Source of the DNA: Paenibacillus mendelii
GTDB lineage: Bacteria > Bacillota > Bacilli > Paenibacillales > Paenibacillaceae
Direction: 5' to 3'
NCBI RefSeq assembly: GCF_024498075.1
Contig: NZ_JANHOF010000015.1
Coordinates: 62,001 to 126,000, forward strand
DNA length: 64,000 bases
Both the position numbers and the translations under genes were made by a program. Shown here in pieces: positions 1 through 8,029 of the stretch. Positions within the stretch are counted from its first letter, which is position 1, and each line of letters opens with the position of its first letter. The notes under the pieces are model-generated. The model was not told where the DNA came from, ran no database searches, and saw only the letters and a program-made list of their open reading frames with translations.

Positions 1-2
1 TA

Positions 3-314
3 CAGTTTCCCTTCGTTCAGGGAACAGAAAATTTATTGTTTGGATTCCTTTTGTTTTCTATCATCATTACCATCGTGATGTATTGGTGGGGTGCTAAGGA
101 AATAAGTGTCCAGATATTACCATTAAAAGGGAGGGTTCTTGCGTTTATTATCCTGTTCATATCCTTCTGTATCTCGTACATTCCCAAATCGATAAATGAT
201 ACAGAGAGATGGTTGAGTATCCTAGGCTATGCAGAGATTGGGTTGTCATTCGGACTTCCCATTGGTTTGATACTCCTTCTGCTCATACAAAGGATGAGAG
301 GTGAGGCTCGATGA
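3..314 (+). CDS. Spore germination permease (GerAB family), 3' part only
   Basis: This is the C-terminal end of a GerAB-type germinant receptor permease, an inner spore membrane protein of the APC-like superfamily that works with GerAA and GerAC subunits. The frame is open from the left edge, so the real start lies outside the window. About 104 residues are visible. They contain three hydrophobic segments and a charged C-terminal tail ending in RMRGEAR. Its stop overlaps the ATG of the next gene in an ATGA arrangement, which is typical of gerA operons and is the main support for the call together with the GerAC neighbour. The fragment alone is low in diagnostic residues. Confidence 0.75.
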   Translation, partial: QFPFVQGTENLLFGFLLFSIIITIVMYWWGAKEISVQILPLKGRVLAFIILFISFCISYIPKSINDTERWLSILGYAEIGLSFGLPIGLILLLLIQRMRGEAR

Positions 315-1411
315 TTAACAAAGGCGTAGGGTTGTGCTTTCTTGGTTGTCTAGTTCTTCTTACCGGCTGCAATGATCAACGGATTCTTGAGGAAACCGGC
401 TTCATTCAATCCGCGAGTTATGATGAATTAACGAATAATCGAATTGTATATGGGATTAGCATTCCAATCGCGAACCCTGAAATTAAAGCAACGAGAGCTT
501 TCCTGATGACCGATGCAATGAGCAGTAAACAAGCTAGAACCCATCTGTCCAGACAAACCAATCTTCAGTTAGTCAGCGGACAATTACGAGTTGCACTGTT
601 CGGTCTCCCTTTAGCGAAAAAAGGAATATGGCGTATTATGGACACGTTGATCAGAGATCCGACGATATCGGAGAAGATCAAAATTATTATTGTAAACGGA
701 GAAGCGGCAGGCCTTCTGAAAAAAAACTTTAAAGAATTTCCTCGAACCGGACAATATATTGATCGTCTCATAAAAAAGGAGGCAATTCGGCATTCCACTC
801 CATTAACCACGCTTTATTCTTTCTCTAGGGATTACTATGATGATGGGATTGATCCCGTCGTCCCGATCATCAAAGATACGGGTAAAACGATATCTCTCGA
901 TGGAATCGCCCTTTTTCAAGATGACACGTATAAGGGGAAGATTAATCCGGAAGAGGCTGTAGTATTTGCCATCCTCCGTGGAAACTTTAAGCAAGGTGAA
1001 GTCAGTCTCGCTTTACCTAAACAATCTCAAGATACAACAGTAATGTTAAGTTCTTTGAATAGTTCAAGGAAGGTCAATGTTAAATACGAGGATGACGGTA
1101 ACATTCGGATTAATATTCAGATTCAGGCAACGGCCACCGTATCCGAATACATCGGAGAATTAAAGCTTAGTAATGATGCGGAAAGACGGGAAATAGAGCG
1201 GGTGATCTCTGATCAAATCACAGAACAAGCTGAGCGAATTCTGAAGACCCTGCAAAGATTTAGCACCGATAGTCTAGGTTTGGGAACATACGTCAGAAAC
1301 AGTATGACGTTCGCCGAATGGCAAAAATTAAATTGGCATGATCAATATCCGAATGTAAATATAGAATGCCGTATTAAGCTGAGGATAAAGGATTACGGAT
1401 TTCGCCGATAA
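311..1411 (+). CDS. Ger(x)C family spore germination lipoprotein
   Basis: The product is the lipoprotein (C) subunit of a GerA-type nutrient germinant receptor, anchored on the outer face of the inner spore membrane. The 366 residues begin with a short basic N-terminus, a hydrophobic stretch and a lipobox LTGC with the lipidated cysteine near residue 20. The length and the alternating alpha/beta body with a long C-terminal helical region fit the Ger(x)C family. The start overlaps the permease stop by 4 nt, indicating translational coupling. A strong hairpin follows the stop, so this is the last gene of the operon. Confidence 0.88.
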   Translation: MINKGVGLCFLGCLVLLTGCNDQRILEETGFIQSASYDELTNNRIVYGISIPIANPEIKATRAFLMTDAMSSKQARTHLSRQTNLQLVSGQLRVALFGLPLAKKGIWRIMDTLIRDPTISEKIKIIIVNGEAAGLLKKNFKEFPRTGQYIDRLIKKEAIRHSTPLTTLYSFSRDYYDDGIDPVVPIIKDTGKTISLDGIALFQDDTYKGKINPEEAVVFAILRGNFKQGEVSLALPKQSQDTTVMLSSLNSSRKVNVKYEDDGNIRINIQIQATATVSEYIGELKLSNDAERREIERVISDQITEQAERILKTLQRFSTDSLGLGTYVRNSMTFAEWQKLNWHDQYPNVNIECRIKLRIKDYGFRR

Positions 1412-1442
1412 AGATCTGTTCGCAAAATAAATAGCGCCTACG

Positions 1443-1495
1443 AAACAGCCTAACAAAGACCAGAACCTTCGACTCTGGTCTTTGTTAGGCTGTTT
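1443..1495. terminator. 22-bp stem hairpin terminator
   Basis: A perfect 22-bp inverted repeat (1443-1464 against 1474-1495) with a 9-nt loop lies between the + strand germination operon and the convergent - strand kinase pseudogene. A-rich and T-rich ends let it work in both directions. Confidence 0.85.
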
Positions 1496-1528
1496 TCAGG
1501 CTCAGGACGCAAGTTCTATTGGCCTATT

Positions 1529-2530
1529 TTAAAATTTATAAACGTTAACCCAATCTTTGAGCAAGGTAATTTCTTCTTCAACATTTCTAAAGAAAATATC
1601 ATGACCCCAGCTTTCTGCAAAAAACGCGTATAAACTGCCAATATTAAATAACCTGCGGAAAGGAGCAAATAAATAAATTGAATGGATTTCTACTTCCGAT
1701 AAATTCCTGTTTTTTAAATATCCATTAAGAAAGACTTCTTTTTTTCTTTCTCTTATATCCATGGCGGCTGCATCGACACCCAAACCAAAGCTGCAAATGA
1801 AAAGCGAAATATCATAAGCTCTCCATCCGTACCCGCATAAATCAAAATCGAACACCGTCAGATTTCCAGATGAATCCATTCTTACATTGCCGCTGTATAG
1901 ATCCCCATGACAAAGTCCATATTCCGGCATTGTTTTTGGAAAACGAGTCTCGATCATTTTCTTTGTTTCGCTCGCAACATCAAATAAAAATTGATAATCA
2001 AAGGCGTACATAGTGGAATACCTCATCAAATACGCCATCGACTTATCAATAAAGGAAGCCGTATCTAGATGCCAGCGGTTGATTGGAGATGTAATCTTAT
2101 CCAAGGAGTTGTGAATCTCCGCTACATATGACCCGAACCTCTCCTGTATCAAGTCTGTTGGTAGACCTTCCTCCCCTTCCACCGCATGAAAAAGGATGCC
2201 GAATCGTTTTCCCTCAATCGCATTCAATTCTAGGATATAACTAGAATCATTCCTCATTACGGGTTCAACTACGCGAATGCCATCGTTTTTTAAGTGGATC
2301 AGCACAAAAAGTTCGGCTTATATTTCCTCCAAGGTCCGTAAGCCAGGATAATATAGTTTTAGATAATACTGCGTCATGCCACTTGTTACGATATAAGTAT
2401 CATGCATTCCTTTGCGGTATAAATGGCAGCTGATCTTTGACGTAAACGAATAATTAGAACAGATCATTGCCTCTAAAGCTTGATTGGATAAAACCGATAC
2501 ATGGGCAGGAAAAAATTCACTAGTGGTCAA
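1529..2530 (-). pseudogene. APH-family phosphotransferase interrupted by one in-frame stop
   Basis: This is an aminoglycoside phosphotransferase-fold kinase of about 333 codons broken by a TAA at 2318-2320. The two halves (2318-2530 and 1529-2320) are in the same reading frame, so the lesion is a nonsense change and not a frameshift. Protein sequence on both sides of the stop joins smoothly (RTLEEI, stop, AELFVLIHLKNDG). The C-terminal half keeps the kinase catalytic HGD and metal-binding DFD motifs (GLCHGDLYSGN, VFDFDLCGYGW). A GTG at 2305 could restart translation, but the product would lack the N-lobe, including the K of YYLKLYY. It sits 24 bp downstream of the PEP-utiliser domain gene, so the two were probably co-transcribed. 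The substrate is unknown. Confidence 0.8.
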
Positions 2531-2554
2531 ATAAATTCACCTTCCTTAGCCGAT

Positions 2555-3304
2555 TCATTGGATTACACTGACGACAATTCCTGAGATCGCGTCCAAACGA
2601 ATTTGATCGCCGTTCTTGATGGTCGTCGTTGCCGTTTGACAGCCTACGATGCATGGAATATTGAATTCTCTGGCTAAAATCGCCGCATGGCAGACGATTC
2701 CCCCGCGGTCTGTAATGAGCCCGGAAATCAGATGGGCTACCTCAATAAATTCAGGGGTTGTCATCGTTGTAACCAGAATATCCCCTCTTTGTATTTGATG
2801 AAAATCTTCTTTATCCAAAGCGATACAGGCCCGTCCTTGGGCGCTGCCTCTCGATGCCGGGGTGCCGCTTACTAAAAATTCCTCTTCAACATTCAAATTG
2901 CTATCATCGTGGCGAACTACTTGCCGTTCATTCAATAAATCGCGCAGCTCCTTGCTCCATGTGTTGTTTTTGGCCCATTGTCCCTGCTTGATCCTCAGTT
3001 CTGATAGCGTTTCCCATACATGCATTTCAAAGATCGCTTGATCAAAACACATAATGAGGTCAAACGGAGCCATTTCATCCGATCGTTTCAAGGCTAGAAT
3101 ATATTTGGCCTTTGAATAAGGTAAATGGTTTGCAAAAAACTCCAATATCTCCCTTGTCGCGTTAATGGCTTCGCGCATTTGTGATTCATTTTCAGTAGTA
3201 CGATCCAGCTGATAGTGGTATATGCTCTGATAAGCATTCCGTAATATCGGTTTGAAACGTTCAAGTACTTCACCGTAAGCAATTCGTATCTTATTGAAAA
3301 TCAT
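2555..3304 (-). CDS. Stand-alone PEP-utiliser mobile (swivel) domain protein
   Basis: The C-terminal half (about residues 145-249) is the phosphohistidine swivel domain found in PEP synthase, PPDK, enzyme I and rifampin phosphotransferase. It carries the catalytic His motif GGIVCHAAILARE and the following NIPCIVG segment. The N-terminal 140 residues are helical and not recognised, and there is no ATP-grasp domain, so this is a partial module compared with full PEP synthases. It lies directly upstream of an APH-fold kinase remnant. Whether the two formed a two-component phosphotransfer system is inference. The start is the ATG at 3304 after a purine-rich ribosome site (GGAAGGGGAAG). Confidence 0.8.
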   Translation of the reverse strand: MIFNKIRIAYGEVLERFKPILRNAYQSIYHYQLDRTTENESQMREAINATREILEFFANHLPYSKAKYILALKRSDEMAPFDLIMCFDQAIFEMHVWETLSELRIKQGQWAKNNTWSKELRDLLNERQVVRHDDSNLNVEEEFLVSGTPASRGSAQGRACIALDKEDFHQIQRGDILVTTMTTPEFIEVAHLISGLITDRGGIVCHAAILAREFNIPCIVGCQTATTTIKNGDQIRLDAISGIVVSVIQ

Positions 3305-3334
3305 CTTCCCCTTCCAATGCTGTTAATGGAACGC

Positions 3335-3367
3335 AAAAAAGACCATGGACATCATCTGACCATGGTC
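3335..3367 (-). terminator. Intrinsic terminator after the 26-aa ORF
   Basis: An 8-bp perfect stem (3341-3348 with 3360-3367) is followed on the - strand by six T residues (3340-3335). It lies just downstream of a tiny ORF with a strong ribosome site and upstream of the swivel-domain gene. Confidence 0.75.
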
Positions 3368-3417
3368 TTAGCTTTTCACTGATCGACCTGTTTTCAAAGC
3401 TAAAACATGTCAATCAG

Positions 3418-3498
3418 CTACTCTTCATAAAGCCAATGCCGATAAGATGTGCGAGATGAAACGATTCGTTTGTGGAACATCGTTTGAATTGTTTTCAT
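3418..3498 (-). CDS. Candidate 26-residue microprotein
   Basis: A 26-codon ORF (MKTIQTMFHKRIVSSRTSYR, then HWLYEE) starts with ATG at 3498, preceded 6 nt away by a strong AGAGGTGA ribosome site, and is followed by an intrinsic terminator about 50 nt downstream. The product would be basic and rich in aromatic and polar residues with no membrane segment. No family is recognised. The tidy layout of ribosome site, ORF and terminator argues for a real gene or a regulatory leader for the swivel-domain gene below it. If the hairpin terminates, it would attenuate that gene. Confidence 0.45.
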   Translation of the reverse strand: MKTIQTMFHKRIVSSRTSYRHWLYEE

Positions 3499-3631
3499 CG
3501 CGCTCACCTCTTTCCGTATTATGGTAAATCAAACCTAACACACGGCAACATTTAAGTCAATGCTTCTTCAATTGTATGGTTCTTCTGCGTGTATAATCTT
3601 GTCTCTCAACACTTCTCTACATTTGGACGAC

Positions 3632-4075
3632 TCACCATTCATAAAAACAATCCTCGATCAGCGCTTCAAAAGAATCCGCTAATAACTTGATCTCCCCGGA
3701 ATCGTGATAACAGATGAATACCTTTCCTGCCTGATCGATGACAATCGGATCGCCGGAACCATCTATCGAGATGACATAGCCGGCTCGTAAAACCTCTGCA
3801 AAGGAATGCTCCTTAAGTTGCTCTCGAAATTCCAGCGTCAAATCGACCACCGTTTCTTTTCCGATACTGGTGCCATTAGAGAATGCATAGACGGCAAGAC
3901 CGGCATATGCTCCCCCGAACGTCCGGATAAAATGCACATAGTCCTCGTGAAATCTTACATTCAGCCGCTGCTCTGCATGAGCAATCTCCTCTTGGCTTGC
4001 CGGACTGCCTACTAGCGTGCTGTTATCCTCCCGATTTAGGAAAGTCTTTAATCTCTCCATTAACGCCTCTGTCAT
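3632..4075 (-). CDS. SMI1/KNR4 (SUKH) family protein
   Basis: A 147-residue cytosolic protein with the SMI1/KNR4 (SUKH) fold: an N-terminal helical part with SQEEIAHAEQRLNVRFHEDY, then a FGGAYAGLAVY strand region, and a late GSGDPIVIDQAGKVFICYHD strand pair that is typical of the family. SUKH proteins often serve as immunity proteins against contact-dependent or nuclease toxins, but many are orphans. No toxin gene is seen nearby, so the role is open. The start is ATG at 4075 behind GAAGGGGGCG. A convergent or co-directional partner is not evident. Confidence 0.8.
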   Translation of the reverse strand: MTEALMERLKTFLNREDNSTLVGSPASQEEIAHAEQRLNVRFHEDYVHFIRTFGGAYAGLAVYAFSNGTSIGKETVVDLTLEFREQLKEHSFAEVLRAGYVISIDGSGDPIVIDQAGKVFICYHDSGEIKLLADSFEALIEDCFYEW

Positions 4076-4151
4076 GGGGTAATCGCCCCCTTCCTGTCAA
4101 AGAATTCATATCCGTTCATGTTCACGTTACTGCTCGTCAATCTTAATAATC

Positions 4152-4280
4152 TTACCGAATTTCTTCCATGTGATCAATTATTCCGCCATGTACTGGAATC
4201 AGCCATTCGAGAGCGGTCATCTCAGCAGCGACGAATAGGGCGAGCAGCAGTTTCTTGGTTAAATTCGTATTGTTTAACAT
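4152..4280 (-). CDS. Possible 42-residue small hydrophobic protein
   Basis: An ATG at 4280 opens a 42-codon ORF with one hydrophobic segment (KKLLLALFVAAEMTALEWL) and an acidic end (DHMEEIR). Only a weak ribosome site (GAAGGTG, too far upstream) is present, so translation is doubtful. It fills most of the gap between two - strand genes. Another frame over the same DNA also has an ATG but ends after 21 codons. Confidence 0.3.
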   Translation of the reverse strand: MLNNTNLTKKLLLALFVAAEMTALEWLIPVHGGIIDHMEEIR

Positions 4281-4316
4281 TGTTCATGGGAAGGCACCTT
4301 CATGTTATAGCATTGG

Positions 4317-4901
4317 CTAATTTTGTTTCGCAACCTCGTAACACAGTCGCATGGAACCGCTTGTTTCATAAAGTTGGGTGCTAAGGAGCCTCAAGTCGTT
4401 TCTTATGGCAATACTCTCAATGTATTTATTGCCGCTCCCAAGGATAACTGGGTGGATAATCATATTAAATTCGTCCACTAATCCGGCATTTAATAGACTC
4501 TGCACAAGATCGGCGCTCCCCGGAACGATAATGTTACCTTCGATCTTCCTTTTAAGCTCGGATATACACGGTTTCAAATCGCCGCTAAGCAGTGAGATCG
4601 TATCACCGTAATCACCCCAGTGCACATCAGTAAGTTCACGATTACGCGTAGCCACATACTTGGAAGTTTGGTTCATGGCATCAGCAAACTCCCCCTCCTG
4701 GAATGGCCAAAAGCTTGCTAAGCCTTCGTAATTGACTCGCCCCATCAAGATAGCGCCAGCTTTCTGGAACATACCCAGATTATCGTTGACGGAGTCCATG
4801 ATTCCTGGCATTGCCCAGCTCACCATGTTATTCTCATCACCTTTCGGCCCTGTATAGACACCATCCAACGTGCAGCTTACCGATGCAATCAATTTCCCCA
4901 T
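4317..4901 (-). CDS. Dihydrofolate reductase-fold protein (RibD C-terminal family)
   Basis: A 194-residue member of the RibD C-terminal/dihydrofolate reductase-like family of NADPH-dependent reductases, like YyaP and YwjB of Bacillus. Visible landmarks are the N-terminal strand LIASVSCTLDGVYTGPKGD, the nucleotide-binding AILMGRVNYEGLASFWPFQ region (about residues 50-68) and the late GSADLVQSLLNAGLVDEFNM and HPVILGSG motifs. The true substrate of these proteins is generally unknown. The start is ATG at 4901 behind a ribosome site GGAAAGAGG. It stands alone and is read toward the SUKH gene. Confidence 0.88.
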   Translation of the reverse strand: MGKLIASVSCTLDGVYTGPKGDENNMVSWAMPGIMDSVNDNLGMFQKAGAILMGRVNYEGLASFWPFQEGEFADAMNQTSKYVATRNRELTDVHWGDYGDTISLLSGDLKPCISELKRKIEGNIIVPGSADLVQSLLNAGLVDEFNMIIHPVILGSGNKYIESIAIRNDLRLLSTQLYETSGSMRLCYEVAKQN

Positions 4902-5058
4902 TGTATTTTATCCTCTTTCCTATTGGAAATTTTGGTTTCGTATGCTATAGTAACTCTTCAGAAACAGACCTCTTGGTTGCACAAGCCGCGCTGCATTCCC
5001 CAATGACGACGCGACCTGCTACCGGGGGGTTCTTTTTTATATCATAGATCTGCAAGCC

Positions 5059-5580
5059 TTATGACTCCTTAGACCGATAAATCGGACCGATGTTTTCGGC
5101 AAGCTTGTCGAGCGACTGGTTCATCCCCATGATGGCATACTTCACCATTTCACCAGGCGTCCATCCATACTCCGTGATTTTAAGCTCCGTTTGCTCGCCC
5201 TTGGCAACAAACTCTATAACGAATTCGACATTCGCCGGAAAATCCGAAGGGAGACCTATTTGAGCCGGGTCGATGTAGCTGCCGTCTTGATCGGCCAAGT
5301 ACTGGTTGAATTCAAGCCGTTCCATCGGAACAATCTTCTTATAGACACCGGCGGAGTAGGACTCTTGGCCGCCTTGAGAGTCAGGCGCACGCATACAAAA
5401 CAGAAACTTTCCGCCTTCACGAAAATCGATTTCGCACCGCGGCGAAGTGTATTGAATGGGTCCCCACCATTGCATCACCAGTGATGGATTCGTCCAAGCC
5501 TTCCATACCAGCTCTACGGGAAAATCGAACACGCGAGTGATCACAACTTCTTGTGTGCTAGGATTTCTGTTCATCTTCAT
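5059..5580 (-). CDS. SRPBCC (AHSA1-like) domain protein
   Basis: A 173-residue SRPBCC/START-fold protein of the AHSA1 (Aha1 C-terminal) type, with the family signature RVFDFPVELVWKAWTNPSL followed by QWWGP near residues 15-41 and the closing helix EMVKYAIMGMNQSLDKLAEN. These proteins bind hydrophobic ligands, and the ligand here is unknown. The start overlaps the upstream ArsR gene by 23 nt, so the two are translationally coupled. ArsR-AHSA1 pairs are a common arrangement in Firmicutes and Actinobacteria. Confidence 0.88.
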   Translation of the reverse strand: MKMNRNPSTQEVVITRVFDFPVELVWKAWTNPSLVMQWWGPIQYTSPRCEIDFREGGKFLFCMRAPDSQGGQESYSAGVYKKIVPMERLEFNQYLADQDGSYIDPAQIGLPSDFPANVEFVIEFVAKGEQTELKITEYGWTPGEMVKYAIMGMNQSLDKLAENIGPIYRSKES

Positions 5581-5923
5581 TCTCCTTTGGCTCTTGTTTT
5601 GTTGTCATCTTCTCCATCTCGGCTCTCAAGACGGCATCCAAGGCATTCAAGCGGCTGTTCCACTTTAACCTTACTTGCGTGGACCACTCATCAAACTCTG
5701 CCATCGCATTAATGTTCAACCGATAGAGACGCTGTTGCGCTTTTTTCTCCACACTGATCAAATTGGCCTCAAGAAGAATTTTCAAATGCTGAGAGATCGC
5801 TTGAGGACTAACAGGAAAAATCTTGTGAATTTCAGATGCGGGGCATCTGTCATGCTCGGCAAGCATTTCCAATATTTTGCGGCGTGTAGGATCAGCCAGC
5901 GCCGAAAAGATATCAACCGGCAT
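5558..5923 (-). CDS. ArsR/SmtB family winged-helix repressor
   Basis: A 121-residue DNA-binding repressor. The helix-turn-helix lies around residues 8-70 (FSALADPTRRKILEMLAEHD, then ASEIHKIFPVSPQAISQHLK) and is followed by the wing (EKKAQQRLYRLN). There is no cysteine pair of the metal-sensing sort in helix 3, so it is probably a non-metal member such as those paired with SRPBCC proteins. It is the first gene of a two-gene operon. A 10-bp inverted repeat 75 bp upstream of the start is a candidate autoregulatory operator. Confidence 0.9.
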   Translation of the reverse strand: MPVDIFSALADPTRRKILEMLAEHDRCPASEIHKIFPVSPQAISQHLKILLEANLISVEKKAQQRLYRLNINAMAEFDEWSTQVRLKWNSRLNALDAVLRAEMEKMTTKQEPKENEDEQKS

Positions 5924-5997
5924 ACAATTTGCTCACTCTCCCTTCCCAACGTGATTTGATGACTGCTCATGTTGATTGTATTAACTCGCAACTCAAA

Positions 5998-6033
5998 TAT
6001 AAAGCATATCATTTATAAAGTAAATGCTTTATA
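5998..6033. promoter_or_regulatory. Candidate ArsR operator (inverted repeat)
   Basis: A perfect 10-bp inverted repeat, TATAAAGCAT (5998-6007) and ATGCTTTATA (6024-6033), is separated by 16 bp, lies upstream of the ArsR gene and overlaps an AT-rich promoter region. Size and place fit an ArsR-type operator. Binding is inferred. Confidence 0.5.
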
Positions 6034-6069
6034 ACATATTTTTTTCCTCTTGTCTCTACGGATGCTTCT

Positions 6070-6250
6070 TCGGCAACAACAGCTTTGTACTCCTAGAAAA
6101 GGTCTTCATTACCGCTGAGCGCATTCTCGCTGATGCAGCACTACGCCACGTGAGACCATCCGGACCGATCAATCACCGCACAAGTTACACCACTTCCTGC
6201 TGACCTAGCTGAAAAAGCAGGGCATCGACGACGTGCTCATACAACCGTAC
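6070..6250 (+). pseudogene. Remnant of a tyrosine recombinase/integrase C-terminus
   Basis: Two adjacent frames read like the catalytic end of a phage-type tyrosine recombinase. The first (from about 6076) gives LLEKVFITAERILADAALRH. After a frame change near 6170 comes SPHKLHHFLLT, then an in-frame TAG (6206-6208), then LKKQGIDDVLIQPY. The H-x-L-R-H catalytic box is present but altered to HKLHH. The order and spacing match the family, but the piece is short, frameshifted and interrupted, and it is cut off by a terminator hairpin. It is a scar of a former mobile element. Confidence 0.45.
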
Positions 6251-6257
6251 CTCTATA

Positions 6258-6303
6258 AAGAAGGCGTCACCTTGCATCGTTAGATGTAAGGTGACGCCTT
6301 CTT
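6258..6303. terminator. 16-bp stem hairpin
   Basis: A perfect 16-bp inverted repeat (6258-6273 with 6288-6303) with a 14-nt loop lies downstream of the recombinase scar. It could terminate in either direction, although the T-tracts are short. Confidence 0.6.
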
Positions 6304-6438
6304 AGATTATATCGTTATATAATTTGTATAGGTCTTCGCCAATGTTTGATTCTTATCTTGACCAGCATTGTATCCTGCACATTGATCTAGCTATATCATG
6401 TCCGATTATGCCAAGCCTTGAAGGTATGGCGATCGGAT

Positions 6439-6744
6439 TTACAGCGGCGGGTTTTGTTTCACGAAGGTTCTGGCCAGATTCTCGGCTTGGTGGTCCCGTT
6501 CCGACTTCTTGTAGTTCTCTAGCACATCAATCAGATAATCGTTGCCCGATTCGTCGGTTGCCCGAAAAATAAACTGTTGCTCGTTCTCGATCCTCACATT
6601 GTGGCCCGCTTCGCGCAAGCATTGCGCGAATTCTTCGACCGTAGGCTGCCGATTCTCCTCGAGATAGATGAGTCCCCGTAAAATTGTCGTTTCTTTCTGG
6701 CGCATGATCTTATAGTGAACGATATGCTCGTGTATGCGTGCCAT
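6439..6744 (-). CDS. Hypothetical protein, 101 aa
   Basis: An unrecognised cytosolic protein of 101 residues. I chose ATG 6744 (MARIHEHIVHYKIMRQKE) over an upstream start because it has a clean GGGAGATGG ribosome site. The sequence is mixed alpha/beta with charged N- and C-terminal helices (TTILRGLIYLEENRQPTVEE, AENLARTFVKQNP), which suggests a small stand-alone fold. No signal peptide, membrane segment or metal motif is visible. It stands alone between the recombinase scar and the AraC gene. Confidence 0.65.
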   Translation of the reverse strand: MARIHEHIVHYKIMRQKETTILRGLIYLEENRQPTVEEFAQCLREAGHNVRIENEQQFIFRATDESGNDYLIDVLENYKKSERDHQAENLARTFVKQNPPL

Positions 6745-7155
6745 ATTTCCATCTCCCTTCGTCCATATAGATATATTCAATAATACATTTAAATTGGAAC
6801 GATTACTATGATATTCGTCACATCGGAATGGAATTGCCTACCGATGAATCTGTAATGATTTCTAGTGGACCACTGATTGCGGATGAAAATCTGTGTATTC
6901 CTTAGAATCTATATCAGGCAAAACAAGGGTTGCCATTATTTCTGTTAAAACATGGGAAGCGATAAGAAGCTGTTCGCTGTTCAAGGACAACGGATGTTTC
7001 CTTGAATACGCAGGGGGCAATTTGCGTAATTTTTTCTCGATAGATTTATTATTTATGATTCGACTTATGTCAGACGAGCTGAATGTTGAAAATCATACGG
7101 CTTAGGCGTAGAATTGTGCCAAAGATCTGTTCAAGATCACGAGGGGGAATACGGA
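6745..7155. other. Intergenic region, about 410 bp
   Basis: This is a divergent gap between the 101-aa gene (-) and the AraC regulator (+). It must hold both promoters. I see only short out-of-context ORFs and no clear repeat or hairpin. Confidence 0.5.
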
Positions 7156-7881
7156 ATGAAAACCTATAGGGAGCTTATAGCGGAACGAAGAACGTATACC
7201 GCTTCCCAAGTAACACACTCCCATTCGTATGCCCAATTAATTTTACCGTTGCAAGGCGAGCTGTCTATAGAAGCGGCTTCGGAGCATTTTCTGCTGGATG
7301 AACAGCAATTATTATACGTCCCTCCTGAATGCAAGCATACTTTTCATTCAACGATGAACAATGAATTTCTGGTGTTGGATATCCCCCCTGTTATGATTCC
7401 CTCCGACAGATTGAATCATAAAGGGATTCCATACTCTTTCAATAACAAGTGGAGAGGAATTCGTTATTTGATTTTGAATGAGCTGGACCAGCTAGCGGTA
7501 CGACCTGCCCTTAAAGAGCTCTATCCTTATATTTCGCATCATTTGCTCTATGAACGACAGCCTAGATCGATCCAGTATATTCATGAGCATTACGACAAGA
7601 ACATAACGGTACAACAGCTAGCCGCGCTGGAGCATTACAATCGCTCCTACTTTACGGACTGGTTTCTAAAGGAAACGGGGAAAACTCCATCGGTCTATCT
7701 ACAGGAGGTCCGATTGAATAAAGCGAAGCAGCTGCTGCGTGACACCAAGCTCGGTATGCTTCAGATCGCGCTGCAAGTGGGCTTGGAACACCAATCGTCC
7801 TTAACGCGGTTGTTCAACAAAATGGAGGGAACAACTCCGAGCCATTACCGAAAAGAATATTCCATACGCGGAAAGGAGTAA
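7156..7881 (+). CDS. AraC family transcriptional regulator with cupin domain
   Basis: A 241-residue regulator. The N-terminal part (residues 1-90) is a cupin-like ligand domain (SHSYAQLILPLQGELSIEA, then LLYVPPECKHTFHS). The C-terminal 100 residues carry two helix-turn-helix motifs of the AraC type (NITVQQLAALEHYNRSYFTD and LGMLQIALQVGLEHQSSLTR). I chose ATG 7156 (MKTYRELI) behind GAGGGGGAA over a start 14 codons upstream. A DMT-family transporter gene follows on the same strand about 150 bp downstream and is the likeliest target, though this is inference. Confidence 0.9.
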   Translation: MKTYRELIAERRTYTASQVTHSHSYAQLILPLQGELSIEAASEHFLLDEQQLLYVPPECKHTFHSTMNNEFLVLDIPPVMIPSDRLNHKGIPYSFNNKWRGIRYLILNELDQLAVRPALKELYPYISHHLLYERQPRSIQYIHEHYDKNITVQQLAALEHYNRSYFTDWFLKETGKTPSVYLQEVRLNKAKQLLRDTKLGMLQIALQVGLEHQSSLTRLFNKMEGTTPSHYRKEYSIRGKE

Positions 7882-8029
7882 AAAAAAAACCGAAATCCAG
7901 ACAAGATCGACCACTCCTAGCCATTTACAATAGAATATGAACTTGACCGGATCGGCCAAGCTCCCCTTCCAACTGTGGTTTCTCTTGAATCGCAGTTATT
8001 GGGCAGCTCATTGTTAAGGAGTAATATGC

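Noticed and set aside
4118..4384. 88-codon + strand ORF in the gap before the reductase-fold gene
   Set aside because: It overlaps the 3' end of the opposite gene, has no ribosome site and reads as low-complexity shadow sequence.
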